A stretch of 64,000 nucleotides of DNA, taken from NCBI GenBank assembly GCA_036498945.1, contig DASYEQ010000015.1, positions 1 to 64,000 on the forward strand. Direction: 5' to 3'. Below the pieces are notes generated by a model. The model was not told the DNA's origin and did no database searches. It saw only the letters and a list, made by a program, of their open reading frames with translations. This document shows positions 33,998 through 42,860 of this stretch, in pieces (positions within the stretch are counted from its first letter, which is position 1; each line of letters begins with the position of its first letter). This DNA is from JAQGMJ01 sp036498945 (GTDB taxonomy: Bacteria > Pseudomonadota > Gammaproteobacteria > Burkholderiales > JAEUOS01). Position numbers and translations under genes: made by a program.

Positions 33998-34432
33998 GAC
34001 TACCAGGTTGCCCACCGAGACCTGCACTGCTTCATTGTGCTGGTTGCAGGTCGTGGTCCGTACCTTGACCATGCCCTGCTCGGGGCGTGATCTCGACGGC
34101 CGCACTTCCAGCACCTCGATTTCGACGTGCAATTCGTCGCCCGGGCGTACCGGCTTGGGCCAGAGCATTTCGTCAAAGCCCGCGCCGATGATGCCGCCGG
34201 CCGGCTTGAAATCACTGGCCACCAAAAGCCGCATGGTGACCGCAGCCGTATGCCAGCCGCTGGCCGCCAGGCCACGAAACAATGTGTCCTTCGCAGCATT
34301 CTCGTCGAGATGAAACGGCTGCGGATCGAACTCCGCCGCGAAACTCTTGACACGCTCAGCCTCGATCTTCAGGTGCAGGGAGCCACCATATTTCTGCCCC
34401 GGCGCGCAATCTTCCAGGTAGTGCACGTTCAT
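33980..34432 (-). CDS. MaoC-like hotdog-fold enoyl-CoA hydratase
   Basis: A 150-residue MaoC-family hydratase. The hydratase motif is FAAEFDPQPFHLDENAAKD with the catalytic Asp and His, and FRGLAASGWHTAAVTMRL follows. The ATG at 34432 is chosen over the long open frame because it overlaps the MATE stop (ATGA) and gives a normal hotdog length. It probably hydrates a trans-2-enoyl-CoA. The link to a MATE pump by overlap is unusual and probably reflects simple co-transcription. Confidence 0.88.
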   Translation of the reverse strand: MNVHYLEDCAPGQKYGGSLHLKIEAERVKSFAAEFDPQPFHLDENAAKDTLFRGLAASGWHTAAVTMRLLVASDFKPAGGIIGAGFDEMLWPKPVRPGDELHVEIEVLEVRPSRSRPEQGMVKVRTTTCNQHNEAVQVSVGNLVVKRRPG

Positions 34433-35871
34433 GAACTTGCTCCTCCGGCAAACAGCGTTTTGGGAAAACGCAACCAGGCCACCGGCCCGAACCAGGAACC
34501 GCCCGCCACAGCCACTGCGTTGATCAGGCCGAACGCCACCAGCGCAAGGCTTTGCACCAGGAATACCTGCAGCAACCCGCCACCGAGATGCAGCGCCAGC
34601 CAGCCGCCGATGGCGGCGATCGACAGGCGCACCACGTTGGCCGTCAGCGGCCAGTGCAGGCGCCCGGCACCCTGCGAGGCAAAATACAGCGCCATCGCCA
34701 GGCCAAGCATGCCGTAGAACGGGCCGACAGCGCGCAAATACGTGCTGCCGGTATCGAGCATCGCCGGCGCGGTGTCGAACAGAGACAGCCAGGCACGCGG
34801 GAATGCCGCCGCGACCAGGCCGATGGCTTCCGTCAGGCCGAACGAGATGGCCGCCCCAATCCAGGCCGCTTTCAGCGCGCGCTCGCGCTGCCCGGCACCC
34901 ATATTGGTGCCGACCATCGCCACCAGCGGCGCCCCCAGGCCGAACACCAGGGGGATCATCATGTATTCCAGGCGCGTACCGGTGCCGTAGCCGGCAATCG
35001 CCGCCGGGCCCCAATGGCCGACAAAGGCGGTGCCGATCATGATGGTGAGATTGGTGGAGACGGTGACCAACGCCGCCACCAGGCCAACGCGCAAGATCTC
35101 GCGGAACAGCGGCCAGCGCAGGCGCAGGTCGGCAAGCGTCGGCCTGACCACGCTGCGCCCTGACCAGATGTAGCGGATCAGCACCAGGCTGCCGATGAAA
35201 TAGTACAAGAGCAGGGCCACCGCACCGCCGACAATGCCCAGCGCCGGAAACGGCCCGATGCCGAAAATCAGCATGGGCGAAATCGGCACCAGCAGCACGG
35301 TGCCGACGCAAATCACGTTGGCCGGCACTGTCATGTTGCCGGTGCCGCGAATCACCGCCGCCAGGGAGTTGAACAGCCACACCAGCACGATGCCGCTGAA
35401 CACGCAGTCTGCATACGTCAGCGCCGCATTGAGCGATTTGCCGCTGCCGCCCATGGCGGTAAACAACAGGTGGCCGCCGCCCAGCATCAGGATCATGAAG
35501 GTGAATCCGAAACCCAGTGCGATCACCAGTGCATGCACCACCAGCGCGTTGGCATCGGCGCGCCGGCCGGCGCCCAGCGCCCGTGCAATGGCGGAGGAAA
35601 TGCCGCCGCCCATGGCGCCGCCGGACATCATCTGCATCAGCATGACCACCGGGAACACCAGCGCAACCCCGGCCAGCGCATCGGTGCCCAGCTTGCCGAT
35701 GAAATAGGTCTCGATCAGGCCGGACGATGCCTGGGCCAGCATCACCAGCACGTTGGGCCCGGCCATGCGCAAGAGCGTCGGCGCGATCGGCCCTTCCAGC
35801 AATGCGCGGGTGCGCGAGTCCATGACGGCTTTGGGGGCGGCAACCTGCGCTTGACCGACAGCGGTGGACAT
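34429..35871 (-). CDS. MATE family efflux transporter
   Basis: A 480-residue, 12-helix MATE antiporter with two pseudo-symmetric halves. The first-half motif GPNVLVMLAQASSGLIETYFIGKLG and the second-half MVGTNMGAGQRERALKAAW, split at helix ends, are recognisable. The start MSTAVGQ at 35871 follows an aaggaa site. MATE proteins export cationic or hydrophobic drugs using Na+ or H+. It is divergent from a MarR regulator that probably represses it through the repeats at 35949-35979. Confidence 0.93.
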   Translation of the reverse strand: MSTAVGQAQVAAPKAVMDSRTRALLEGPIAPTLLRMAGPNVLVMLAQASSGLIETYFIGKLGTDALAGVALVFPVVMLMQMMSGGAMGGGISSAIARALGAGRRADANALVVHALVIALGFGFTFMILMLGGGHLLFTAMGGSGKSLNAALTYADCVFSGIVLVWLFNSLAAVIRGTGNMTVPANVICVGTVLLVPISPMLIFGIGPFPALGIVGGAVALLLYYFIGSLVLIRYIWSGRSVVRPTLADLRLRWPLFREILRVGLVAALVTVSTNLTIMIGTAFVGHWGPAAIAGYGTGTRLEYMMIPLVFGLGAPLVAMVGTNMGAGQRERALKAAWIGAAISFGLTEAIGLVAAAFPRAWLSLFDTAPAMLDTGSTYLRAVGPFYGMLGLAMALYFASQGAGRLHWPLTANVVRLSIAAIGGWLALHLGGGLLQVFLVQSLALVAFGLINAVAVAGGSWFGPVAWLRFPKTLFAGGASS

Positions 35872-35948
35872 GGCGTTTTTTCCTTCTTGAACAACGGCTC
35901 GCGCCCAAACCGTCAATGCCGCGAACGACCCACGGCCGGTTGACATGA

Positions 35949-35979
35949 GCGCATATGCTCGTATATTATGCGCACATGC
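35949..35979. promoter_or_regulatory. MarR operator candidate (tandem GCGCAYATGC)
   Basis: GCGCATATGC at 35949-35958 and GCGCACATGC at 35970-35979 start 21 bp apart, two helical turns. The first copy contains the palindrome GCATATGC. They lie between the divergent MATE and MarR starts, around a tatatt promoter-like element. Confidence 0.6.
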
Positions 35980-36000
35980 ACATATCGTCAAGGTGATGCC

Positions 36001-36474
36001 GTGCCGCCCACTTCTTCCGCCCTGAATTCGGCCGCGCTGGATGCCGACTGGAATCCCGCCGACTGCAATTGCCTGGCGCTGCGCCAGGCGGCGCGCCACG
36101 TCACGCAGTTCTATGATCAGCACATGGCGAAGGTGGGCCTGCGCTCGACGCAGTATTCCATCCTGTCGCGCCTGAACCGGCGCGGGCCGATGAGCATCAA
36201 TACCCTGGCCGCGGAAATGGTGATGGACCGCACCACCCTGGGCCGCAACATCCTGCCGCTGGAACGTGAGGGGCTGGTCGAAATCCGCCCCGACGAGAAC
36301 GACCGGCGCAGCAAGGCGGTGTTGCTGAGCAAGGCCGGAACCGCACGCTGGCAACAGGCCAACAAACGCTGGAAGGCTGCCCAGCAGGAATTCGAATCCG
36401 GCTTCGGCGGCCTGCGCTCCGCGCAAATGCGCGACATGCTGCGCGGCGTGGTGGCGACCGAACTGGCCGCCTGA
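36001..36474 (+). CDS. MarR family transcriptional regulator
   Basis: A 157-residue winged-helix regulator. The MarR core is LRSTQYSILSRLNRRGPMSINTLAAEMVMDRTTLGRNILPLEREGLVEI, spread over residues 47-95, followed by the wing RPDENDRRSKAVLLS. The GTG at 36001 follows an AAGGTG site and is preferred; an ATG at 35968 would add eleven residues and overlap the operator. An N-terminal DCNCLALR segment has two cysteines that could sense oxidants. It is divergent from the MATE gene and convergent with the UPF0210 gene. Confidence 0.9.
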   Translation: MPPTSSALNSAALDADWNPADCNCLALRQAARHVTQFYDQHMAKVGLRSTQYSILSRLNRRGPMSINTLAAEMVMDRTTLGRNILPLEREGLVEIRPDENDRRSKAVLLSKAGTARWQQANKRWKAAQQEFESGFGGLRSAQMRDMLRGVVATELAA

Positions 36475-36489
36475 CGCCTCAATGCAAGG

Positions 36490-37872
36490 CTAGTTGTTCA
36501 GCGCCTGGATGGGCGCGGGAATGCGCCCGCCGCGGCGGATGAAAGCCGCGCTGCTCAAGGCATGCACCGGCATGATGGGCGCACGGCCCAACAGGCCGCC
36601 GAATTCCACCGCATCCCCCACCTTCTTGCCCGGCGCCGGGATTACGCGCACCGCCGTGGTCTTGCGGTTGATCATGCCGATGGCCGCTTCATCCGCGATG
36701 ATCGCCGCCACGGTTTCCGCCGGGGTGTCGCCGGGGATGGCGATCATGTCCAGGCCCACCGAGCAGACGGCGGTCATGGCTTCGAGCTTGTCGAAGGTGA
36801 GCACGCCGGACTCCGCCGCTTCGATCATGCCGATATCTTCGGATACCGGGATGAACGCCCCGGAGAGGCCGCCGACGTAGCTGGAGGCCATCGCCCCGCC
36901 CTTTTTCACCGCATCGTTAAGCATGGCAAGTGCCGCGGTCGAGCCGTGGATGCCGACCTGCTCCAGGCCCATGGCTTCGAGAATGCGCGCCACCGAATCG
37001 CCTACGGCGGGCGTGGGCGCCAGCGACAGGTCGACGATGCCGAACGGCACGTCGAGGCGATCGGAAGCGGTGCGCCCGAACAATTCGCCCATGCGGGTGA
37101 TCTTGAATGCGGTGCGCTTGATGATGGACGAGAGCTCGCCGAAATCAGCTTCCGGCGCGGCTTCGACCGCGCGCAGCACCACGCCGGGGCCGGAGACACC
37201 GACGTTGATCACGCAGTCCGGCTCGCCGACGCCGTGAAAGGCGCCCGCCATGAAGGGATTGTCCTCGACGGCATTGCAGAACACCACCAGCTTGGCGGCG
37301 CCCAGGCCATCAGCCGCCGCCGTGCGCTCGGCAGCTTGCTTGACGATGGAGCCCATCAGCGCCACCGCGTCCATGTTGAGGCCGGATTTGGTGGAGCCGA
37401 TGTTGACCGACGAGCACACGCGCTCGGTCTCGGCCAGCGCCTGCGGAATCGCATGCATCAGCGCAGTGTCGCCCGGAGTCGCGCCCTTGTGCACCAAGGC
37501 GGAAAAGCCACCGATGAAATTGACACCGACTTCGCGCGCCGCGCGGTCCAGCGCGTGGGCGATTTTCAGCATCGCCTCGGACTGGGCGGCGTCGCTCACC
37601 GCCTCCGCCACGATCGCCACCGGCGTCACCGAAATGCGCTTGTTGATCACCGGAATGCCGTATTCACGCGCGATGGCTTCACCGGTTTCCACCAGCTTGG
37701 CCGCCTTGCGGCAGATCTTGTCGTAGGCGCGCTGTGCCAGGCGGTCGGCGCTCTCGGAAGCGCAATCGCGCAGCGAGATGCCCATCGTGATCGTGCGAAT
37801 GTCGAGCTTTTCCATCTGCACCATGCGGATGGTTTCGACGATCTCCTGCGGGGAATAGCTGCTGCTGGCCAT
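36490..37872 (-). CDS. PFL-family protein of unknown function (UPF0210/DUF711)
   Basis: A 460-residue cytoplasmic protein of the UPF0210 family, structurally related to the pyruvate formate-lyase barrel but without a proven reaction. Family blocks include FIGGFSALVHKGATPGD, SVNIGSTKSGLNMDAV and GVSGPGVVLRAVE. It is 3 bp downstream of an ACT-domain gene. The UPF0210/ACT pair is widely conserved, which suggests an enzyme with a separate regulatory subunit. No activating radical-SAM enzyme is nearby. Confidence 0.93.
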   Translation of the reverse strand: MASSSYSPQEIVETIRMVQMEKLDIRTITMGISLRDCASESADRLAQRAYDKICRKAAKLVETGEAIAREYGIPVINKRISVTPVAIVAEAVSDAAQSEAMLKIAHALDRAAREVGVNFIGGFSALVHKGATPGDTALMHAIPQALAETERVCSSVNIGSTKSGLNMDAVALMGSIVKQAAERTAAADGLGAAKLVVFCNAVEDNPFMAGAFHGVGEPDCVINVGVSGPGVVLRAVEAAPEADFGELSSIIKRTAFKITRMGELFGRTASDRLDVPFGIVDLSLAPTPAVGDSVARILEAMGLEQVGIHGSTAALAMLNDAVKKGGAMASSYVGGLSGAFIPVSEDIGMIEAAESGVLTFDKLEAMTAVCSVGLDMIAIPGDTPAETVAAIIADEAAIGMINRKTTAVRVIPAPGKKVGDAVEFGGLLGRAPIMPVHALSSAAFIRRGGRIPAPIQALNN

Positions 37873-37875
37873 GCG

Positions 37876-38184
37876 TTACACCCGGTGCATCAGCTTGAAG
37901 ACGTCTTCGCGCTGGATGTCGATCTTGAGATTCATCGTTGCGCCCTTCGCATTCAGCGCCGCCTTCACTTCATCGAAACTGACCTTCGCCTGCGCCAGGT
38001 CGACCATCATGATCATGACGAAGAATTCCTGCATGATCGACTGCGAGATGTCGAGAATATTGGCGCCGGAATCCGCCAGGATGGTGGCGACGCCGGCGAT
38101 GATGCCGACCTGGTCTTCGCCGATGACGGTGACGATGGCGCGCGATTTGGCATCGGCGTTCTTGCTATCAGGCAACTTGCTCAT
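37876..38184 (-). CDS. ACT-domain regulatory protein (UPF0237)
   Basis: A 102-residue protein that is almost entirely one ACT domain (AIVTVIGEDQVGIIAGVATILADSGANI, over the first strand-helix unit). The family usually has about 90 residues and likely binds an amino acid. The ATG at 38184 overlaps the upstream reductase stop (ATGA); the frame is open to 38253 but no better start exists there. It partners with the UPF0210 protein encoded immediately downstream. Confidence 0.92.
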   Translation of the reverse strand: MSKLPDSKNADAKSRAIVTVIGEDQVGIIAGVATILADSGANILDISQSIMQEFFVMIMMVDLAQAKVSFDEVKAALNAKGATMNLKIDIQREDVFKLMHRV

Positions 38185-39212
38185 ACAACCTTCGCGAGAT
38201 CGGCTTCGGTGGTAAAACTGTCGGCGTAGAACTCTTCGTCCGGCAACCTGCATTTGGCGACGAGGTCGCGCTTGGCGGAATTGATCACCACCGGCGCGCC
38301 GCAGGCGTAAACCTGGTGGCCGGAAAGATCCGGGAAATCATCGACCGTGGCCTGGTGGACGAAACCGGCACGGCCGTTCCAGTTGTCTTCCGGCAGCGCG
38401 TCGGAGACCACGGGAATGAACTTGATGTGCGGCGCGTCCGCCTCCCATTTCCTGCACAGGTCCATCATGTAGATGTCCTTCGGCCGGCGCCCGCCCCAGT
38501 AAAGCGTGATCGGGCGCTTGATGTCGCGATAGAGCATATGCTCGATCACCGCCTTGATCGGCGCGAAACCGGTGCCGGAGGCGATGAAAACGATCGGCTT
38601 GTCTGAATCCTCGCGCAGGAAGAAGCTGCCCAGCGGCCCCTCGAAGCGCAGGATGTCGCGCTCCTTCATCTTGGCGAACACGTGGTCGGTGAAATGCCCG
38701 CCGGGCAGATGGCGGATATGCAACTGCACGAAGGCGTCGTCGTGCGGCGCGTTGGCCATCGAATAGCTGCGGCGCTTGCCGTCCTTCAGCACGAATTCGA
38801 TGTACTGGCCCGCCAGGTATTGCAGGCGCTCGTTGGCCGGCAGTTTGAGCGAGATCACCACCACGTCGTCCGCCGGGCGCTCGATGGTCTGCACGCGCGA
38901 GGGCAGCATCTTCACCTGGATGTCCTTGATGGCGCCGACTTCGCGCACCTCGATCTCCAGGTCAGACAGCGGCTTGGCGCAGCAAAACAGCGCCAGGCCT
39001 TGCGCCTTTTCCGCCTCCGACAGCACCGCCGGCGAATGCTTGCCGTAATCCACTTCGCCGGCAAGGATTTTGCCCTTGCACGAACCGCAGGCGCCGTTGC
39101 GGCAGCCGTACGGCAGGCCGTAGCCGTTGTTGAGCGCGCCTTGCAGCACGGTTTCTTCCGGCTTGGGCTGGAACTGGTGGCCCGAGGGCTTGATGGTGAC
39201 GTTGAAACTCAT
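38181..39212 (-). CDS. 2Fe-2S/FAD ferredoxin-NAD(P)H reductase (AscD/RfbI-like)
   Basis: A 343-residue oxidoreductase. The N-terminal plant-type 2Fe-2S domain has the cysteine pattern in GCRNGACGSCKGKI plus a later FCCAKPL. The FAD motif is RRSYSMANAP and the NAD(P) motif is VFIASGTGFAPIKAVIEHM. This is the layout of CDP-6-deoxy-3,4-glucoseen reductase, phenol hydroxylase P5 and similar electron-transfer subunits. No sugar-biosynthesis or oxygenase partner is nearby, so the electron acceptor is unknown. It starts only 15 bp from the divergent SDR gene. Confidence 0.92.
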   Translation of the reverse strand: MSFNVTIKPSGHQFQPKPEETVLQGALNNGYGLPYGCRNGACGSCKGKILAGEVDYGKHSPAVLSEAEKAQGLALFCCAKPLSDLEIEVREVGAIKDIQVKMLPSRVQTIERPADDVVVISLKLPANERLQYLAGQYIEFVLKDGKRRSYSMANAPHDDAFVQLHIRHLPGGHFTDHVFAKMKERDILRFEGPLGSFFLREDSDKPIVFIASGTGFAPIKAVIEHMLYRDIKRPITLYWGGRRPKDIYMMDLCRKWEADAPHIKFIPVVSDALPEDNWNGRAGFVHQATVDDFPDLSGHQVYACGAPVVINSAKRDLVAKCRLPDEEFYADSFTTEADLAKVV

Positions 39213-39227
39213 GGCGGCTGTGTGAAA

Positions 39228-40184
39228 ATGGCGAAAATGAAATCAGGACAAGGATCGCGGGAGAAACTGCTGGTGATCGGCGCCGGCGACATCGGCCGCC
39301 GCGTCATCAGCGTGCGCAGCGGACCCGCCGTCGCGCTTACCTCCGCGCCGGCCAGCCGTGGCGCCTTGCGCCGCCTGGGCGCCAGGCCGGTCCTGGCGAA
39401 CCTCGACAAACCCGGCAGCCTGCGCAAGCTGCCGCGCGACTGGGACGCCCTGCTGCACTGCGCCCCGCCGCCCGCGCACGGCCGGCGCGATACGCGGACG
39501 CGAAATATATTGCGCGCAATCGGACAACCGGATCATCAGCATTCAAGTTTAGCATGCGGCCCCTGGCCGTCGCGCGGGGCACGTACGCTGGTTTACCTAA
39601 GTACCAGTGGGGTCTATGGCGACTGCGGCGGTGCGCGCATCAGCGAATCGCACTCCCTGCATCCCTACAATACGCGTGCGGTGCGCCGGGTGGATGCCGA
39701 GCGCCGCCTGGCGCGTGCGGCGCGGCGCGGCGCCTTCCGCCTGATCATCCTGCGCGTGCCCGGCATCTACAGCGAGACGCGCCTGCCGCTGGCGCGCCTG
39801 CAAGCCGGCACACCGGCGCTGGTGGCGGAGGACGACGTCTATACCAACCACATCCACGCCGCCGACCTCGCGCGCATTGCGCTCGCCGCCCTTGGCCGTC
39901 TGCGGCGCCGCGTACGCCCGCAGGTGCGCATCTATCACGCCAGCGACGACAGCGAAATGCGCATGGGCGACTATTTCGACCTGGTGGCCGACGCCTTCGG
40001 CCTGCCACGCCCGCCGCGCCTGACGCGCAACCAGATCAGGCAGGTGGTGACGCCCGCCCTGCTCTCCTTCATGCGCGAATCGCGGCGCCTCGATAACACC
40101 CGCCTGAAACGGGAGCTGCCGATCCGCTGGCTCGCCCGCAACGTCGAAGCGGGCGTCGCACTGGCGGCGCGGCAAGCCCGCTAG
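39228..40184 (+). CDS. NAD(P)-binding SDR/epimerase-like protein
   Basis: A protein of about 318 residues of the extended SDR superfamily. The nucleotide-binding motif is LLVIGAGDIGRR. The catalytic region has YLSTSGVYGD followed by ESHSLHPYNTRAVRRVDAE, in which the usual YxxxK pair is not obvious. An unusually AT-rich segment at about 39500-39560 encodes IGQPDHQHSS and looks like a small insertion relative to the family. Starts at 39228 and 39237 are both possible; neither has a clear ribosome site. Its stop shares CTAG with the convergent ydcF-like gene. The function is unknown. Confidence 0.82.
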   Translation: MAKMKSGQGSREKLLVIGAGDIGRRVISVRSGPAVALTSAPASRGALRRLGARPVLANLDKPGSLRKLPRDWDALLHCAPPPAHGRRDTRTRNILRAIGQPDHQHSSLACGPWPSRGARTLVYLSTSGVYGDCGGARISESHSLHPYNTRAVRRVDAERRLARAARRGAFRLIILRVPGIYSETRLPLARLQAGTPALVAEDDVYTNHIHAADLARIALAALGRLRRRVRPQVRIYHASDDSEMRMGDYFDLVADAFGLPRPPRLTRNQIRQVVTPALLSFMRESRRLDNTRLKRELPIRWLARNVEAGVALAARQAR

Positions 40185-40966
40185 CGCATGCTGAGGCGCG
40201 AATAGATCATGCCGGCCATCTCGTTGCAGGCGAAGAAGGTTTGCGTCGCCGCCGCCATGGTCGGTACCACCTCGCGCCAGCTGAAAGGCCGCCCGAAGCT
40301 CGCCAGCGGCCTGCCGTCGGCCGACAGTGCTGCGAGCGCCGGCACCGGCACCACGGCAAAGCCCTGGTTCTCGAACAGCGCGCGGGCGCGGCGCATATGA
40401 AAGTCGCTGGTCACCAGGAATATCGTCTTCACGCCGGCGGCCTGCAATAGCGGCGCGGAAAAGCGCGCGTTTTCCACCGTATTGCGCGACGCCGCCTCGA
40501 CCCAGCGCACCGGCACCTTGAACTCGCCGACCAGGGCGTCGCGCATGACGATACCCTCGGGCGGGTCGAAACCATCGGGCTTGCCGCCGGTGACCAGGAG
40601 CGGCAGGCCGGTCAGCCTTTGCAGGCGGGCGCCGGTCAGAAGACGCTCCAGCGTGCTGCCGGCGGCCTCGCCTTCGATCACCTTGCCATGCTCGTCAAAG
40701 GCCAGCCCGCGGCCGCCGCCCAGCACCACGATCGCCTGCGGCTGCGCGCTCGACGCGGGGACCCTATCCTCGACGAAATGGCGCATCAGGAAATCGCCAG
40801 CCAAAGGCGTCGCGGCCAGATAGCACACAAGCAAGGTCACGCCGAGCAGCCAGCGCGCGGTGCGCGGGCGGCGCGGCATCAGCCACCAGGCGAGCAGGAA
40901 CAGCCAGCCTAGCCCCAGGGGCGGCAGCACGGCATGCTTGAGGATGGAGCCGATCTCCCAGATCAT
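40181..40966 (-). CDS. YdcF/ElyC family (DUF218) envelope protein
   Basis: A 261-residue inner-membrane protein with two N-terminal helices (about 8-30 and 38-56). A DUF218 domain follows with IVVLGGGR, LLVTGG, EAASRNTVENARFSAPLL and FLVTSDFHMRRARALFE. E. coli ElyC of this family affects lipid carrier and peptidoglycan metabolism; other members are of unknown function. It follows rmuC on neither strand as an operon partner but shares its direction, 15 bp upstream of rmuC. Confidence 0.9.
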   Translation of the reverse strand: MIWEIGSILKHAVLPPLGLGWLFLLAWWLMPRRPRTARWLLGVTLLVCYLAATPLAGDFLMRHFVEDRVPASSAQPQAIVVLGGGRGLAFDEHGKVIEGEAAGSTLERLLTGARLQRLTGLPLLVTGGKPDGFDPPEGIVMRDALVGEFKVPVRWVEAASRNTVENARFSAPLLQAAGVKTIFLVTSDFHMRRARALFENQGFAVVPVPALAALSADGRPLASFGRPFSWREVVPTMAAATQTFFACNEMAGMIYSRLSMR

Positions 40967-40981
40967 GCGCGGCTCCGCCGT

Positions 40982-42418
40982 TTACTGGGCGCCAGGGTTG
41001 CCCTCCGACTCCAGCAAGCGCACCGCCTCGGGCTCCGGCAGCGCTTCGACGCTTTTCAGCTTGCGCTCCATCTGGCGCGTGCGTGTCTCGGCGGCATCGA
41101 TGGATTTCGCCACGGTCTCCAGTTGCGATTTGGTGCGCGCGAGCACCTCGCCGAACTTGCCGAACTCGGTCTTGACCGCGCCCAATACCATCCACACGTC
41201 GCTGGCGCGCTTTTCGATCGCCAGGGTGCGAAAACCCATTTGCAGCGAATTGAGCACAGCGGTGAGCGTAGTCGGCCCGGCGATGGTGACGCGGCATTCG
41301 CGCTGCAGCCAGTCGGCGAGACCCGGGCGGCGCAGCACTTCGGCGTACAGGCCTTCGGTGGGCAGGAAGAGGATGGCGAAATCGGTGGTGTGCGGCGGCT
41401 CGACGTATTTGTCGCGAATCGCCCGGCCCTCCGTTTTGATACGCGCCTCCAGCGCCTTCGAGGCCTCTTCCATCGCCACCAGGTCGGCGAGATCATGGGC
41501 GGCGACGATGCGCTCGTAATCCTCGATCGGAAACTTGGAGTCGATCGGCAGCCACACCTGGCTGGCGACCAGGCTATCGCCTTCGCGCCCCGGCAGGCGG
41601 ATGGCGAATTCCACCCGCTCGGCACTGCCCGGGCGAGTGGCGACGTTGGTCGCGTATTGCTCAGCGGTCAGCGACTGCTCCAGCAAAGCCGCCAGTTGCA
41701 CTTCGCCCCAGGTGCCGCGCGTCTTCACGTTCGTCAATACGCGCTTGAGGTCGCCCACGCCAATGGCCAGGGTCTGCATCTCGCCCAAGCCCTTGTGCAC
41801 CTGTTCCAGGCGGTCGGAGACCAGTTTGAACGACTCGCCCAGGCGTTGTTCGAGCGTGGCATGCAGCTTCTCGTCCACCGTCTTGCGCATTTCCTCGAGC
41901 TTGACGGCGTTTTGGGTCTCGATGTCCTTCAGGCGCGTTTCCAGGGTGGCTCGCACTTCGGCCAGGCGCTGGTCGTTGGATTGCGTCAGCGCCTGCAACT
42001 GCTGCTGCAACTGTTCGCCGAAACGGCGCAGGGTATTGGCGCCCTCCTCGCGGCCGGCGCGCGCATCGTTGCGCAGGAGTTCGAGCTGGGTTTCGTTTTT
42101 TTGCGTCAGGCCGGTAAGCGTCTGCGCGAAGGCATCGATCTTCTGGTTTTGCACCACGTTGGTGTGCGTCACCTGCTCGACCAGCGTGCGCTGGAACTGC
42201 TGCAAGCCCTCGCCCAGTTCGCGACGATTTTCCTGCGCCGCGCCGCGCACTTCCTGGCGCAGTTCGCGCTCGATGCGTTCGCCGGCGGCGTCGATGCGGT
42301 CAAGGCGCGGCGCCAGGCTGTCGTCGCCGCCGCGCCCGCTGCACGCATAGGTAAGCCCGGCCAGCACGGCGGCAGCCAGCGCGGCCAACGCCGCCACCCA
42401 GATCAGAAGTCCTTCCAT
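40982..42418 (-). CDS. rmuC: DNA recombination protein RmuC
   Basis: A 478-residue protein with an N-terminal membrane helix (about residues 3-26). A long coiled coil follows (about 40-230). The RmuC nuclease-like domain has VKTRGTWGEVQLAALLEQ, LPIDSKFPIEDYERI and FLPTEGLYAEVLR. In E. coli RmuC limits inversions at inverted repeats, and the domain resembles the PD-(D/E)XK nucleases. The length matches the family. The next gene on the strand, ydcF-like, follows the same direction. Confidence 0.95.
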   Translation of the reverse strand: MEGLLIWVAALAALAAAVLAGLTYACSGRGGDDSLAPRLDRIDAAGERIERELRQEVRGAAQENRRELGEGLQQFQRTLVEQVTHTNVVQNQKIDAFAQTLTGLTQKNETQLELLRNDARAGREEGANTLRRFGEQLQQQLQALTQSNDQRLAEVRATLETRLKDIETQNAVKLEEMRKTVDEKLHATLEQRLGESFKLVSDRLEQVHKGLGEMQTLAIGVGDLKRVLTNVKTRGTWGEVQLAALLEQSLTAEQYATNVATRPGSAERVEFAIRLPGREGDSLVASQVWLPIDSKFPIEDYERIVAAHDLADLVAMEEASKALEARIKTEGRAIRDKYVEPPHTTDFAILFLPTEGLYAEVLRRPGLADWLQRECRVTIAGPTTLTAVLNSLQMGFRTLAIEKRASDVWMVLGAVKTEFGKFGEVLARTKSQLETVAKSIDAAETRTRQMERKLKSVEALPEPEAVRLLESEGNPGAQ

Positions 42419-42442
42419 CAGCCTTCGTTCCCCCGCATCACG

Positions 42443-42859
42443 TCAGCCTTCACGGTTACGCATCCAGTCGGCAACGCCGAAAAACGCTTCTCGCAGGTGC
42501 GCCTGCAATTCCTGCGACATGCCCTCGTGTTCCATCGCCGAATACATGCAGGCGAGCCATTGATTGCGCTCGTCCGCGCCGATGGAAAACGGCAGGTGCC
42601 GCGCGCGCAGGCGCGGGTGGCCGAATTTCTCGACGTACAGCTGCGGCCCGCCCAGCCACCCGGACAGATACATCTTCAGCTTGGCGCGCGAACCGTCCAG
42701 CGTTGCCGGGTGCAGCTTGCGGATGCCGTAGTACTCCGGCGTCTCGTCCATCAGGTCGTAAAACCGGTCCACCAGGGCGAATACTTTTCCCTCGCCGCCG
42801 ATCAGTTCATAGGGCGTGGCTTGCTGAACTTCTTCCTGCGCCTGCTGCTCTTCACTCAT
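42443..42859 (-). CDS. Group II truncated haemoglobin
   Basis: A 138-residue trHbII. The conserved FYDLMDETPEYYGIRKLHP helix E region and the proximal-His segment GHPRLRARHLPFSIG are present, with WLACMYSAM following (the Trp of helix G). It probably binds O2 or NO for stress protection. The ATG at 42859 lies 1 bp after the stop of the YbbP-like permease gene, so the two are coupled. A glutamine- and glutamate-rich stretch of 15 residues precedes the globin fold. Confidence 0.92.
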   Translation of the reverse strand: MSEEQQAQEEVQQATPYELIGGEGKVFALVDRFYDLMDETPEYYGIRKLHPATLDGSRAKLKMYLSGWLGGPQLYVEKFGHPRLRARHLPFSIGADERNQWLACMYSAMEHEGMSQELQAHLREAFFGVADWMRNREG

Positions 42860-42860
42860 C

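Noticed and set aside
33980..35908. MaoC and the MATE region read as one 642-residue protein
   Set aside because: The upstream part is an antisense-like shadow frame over the MATE gene. The MaoC domain begins at its own ATG (34432), which overlaps the MATE stop.
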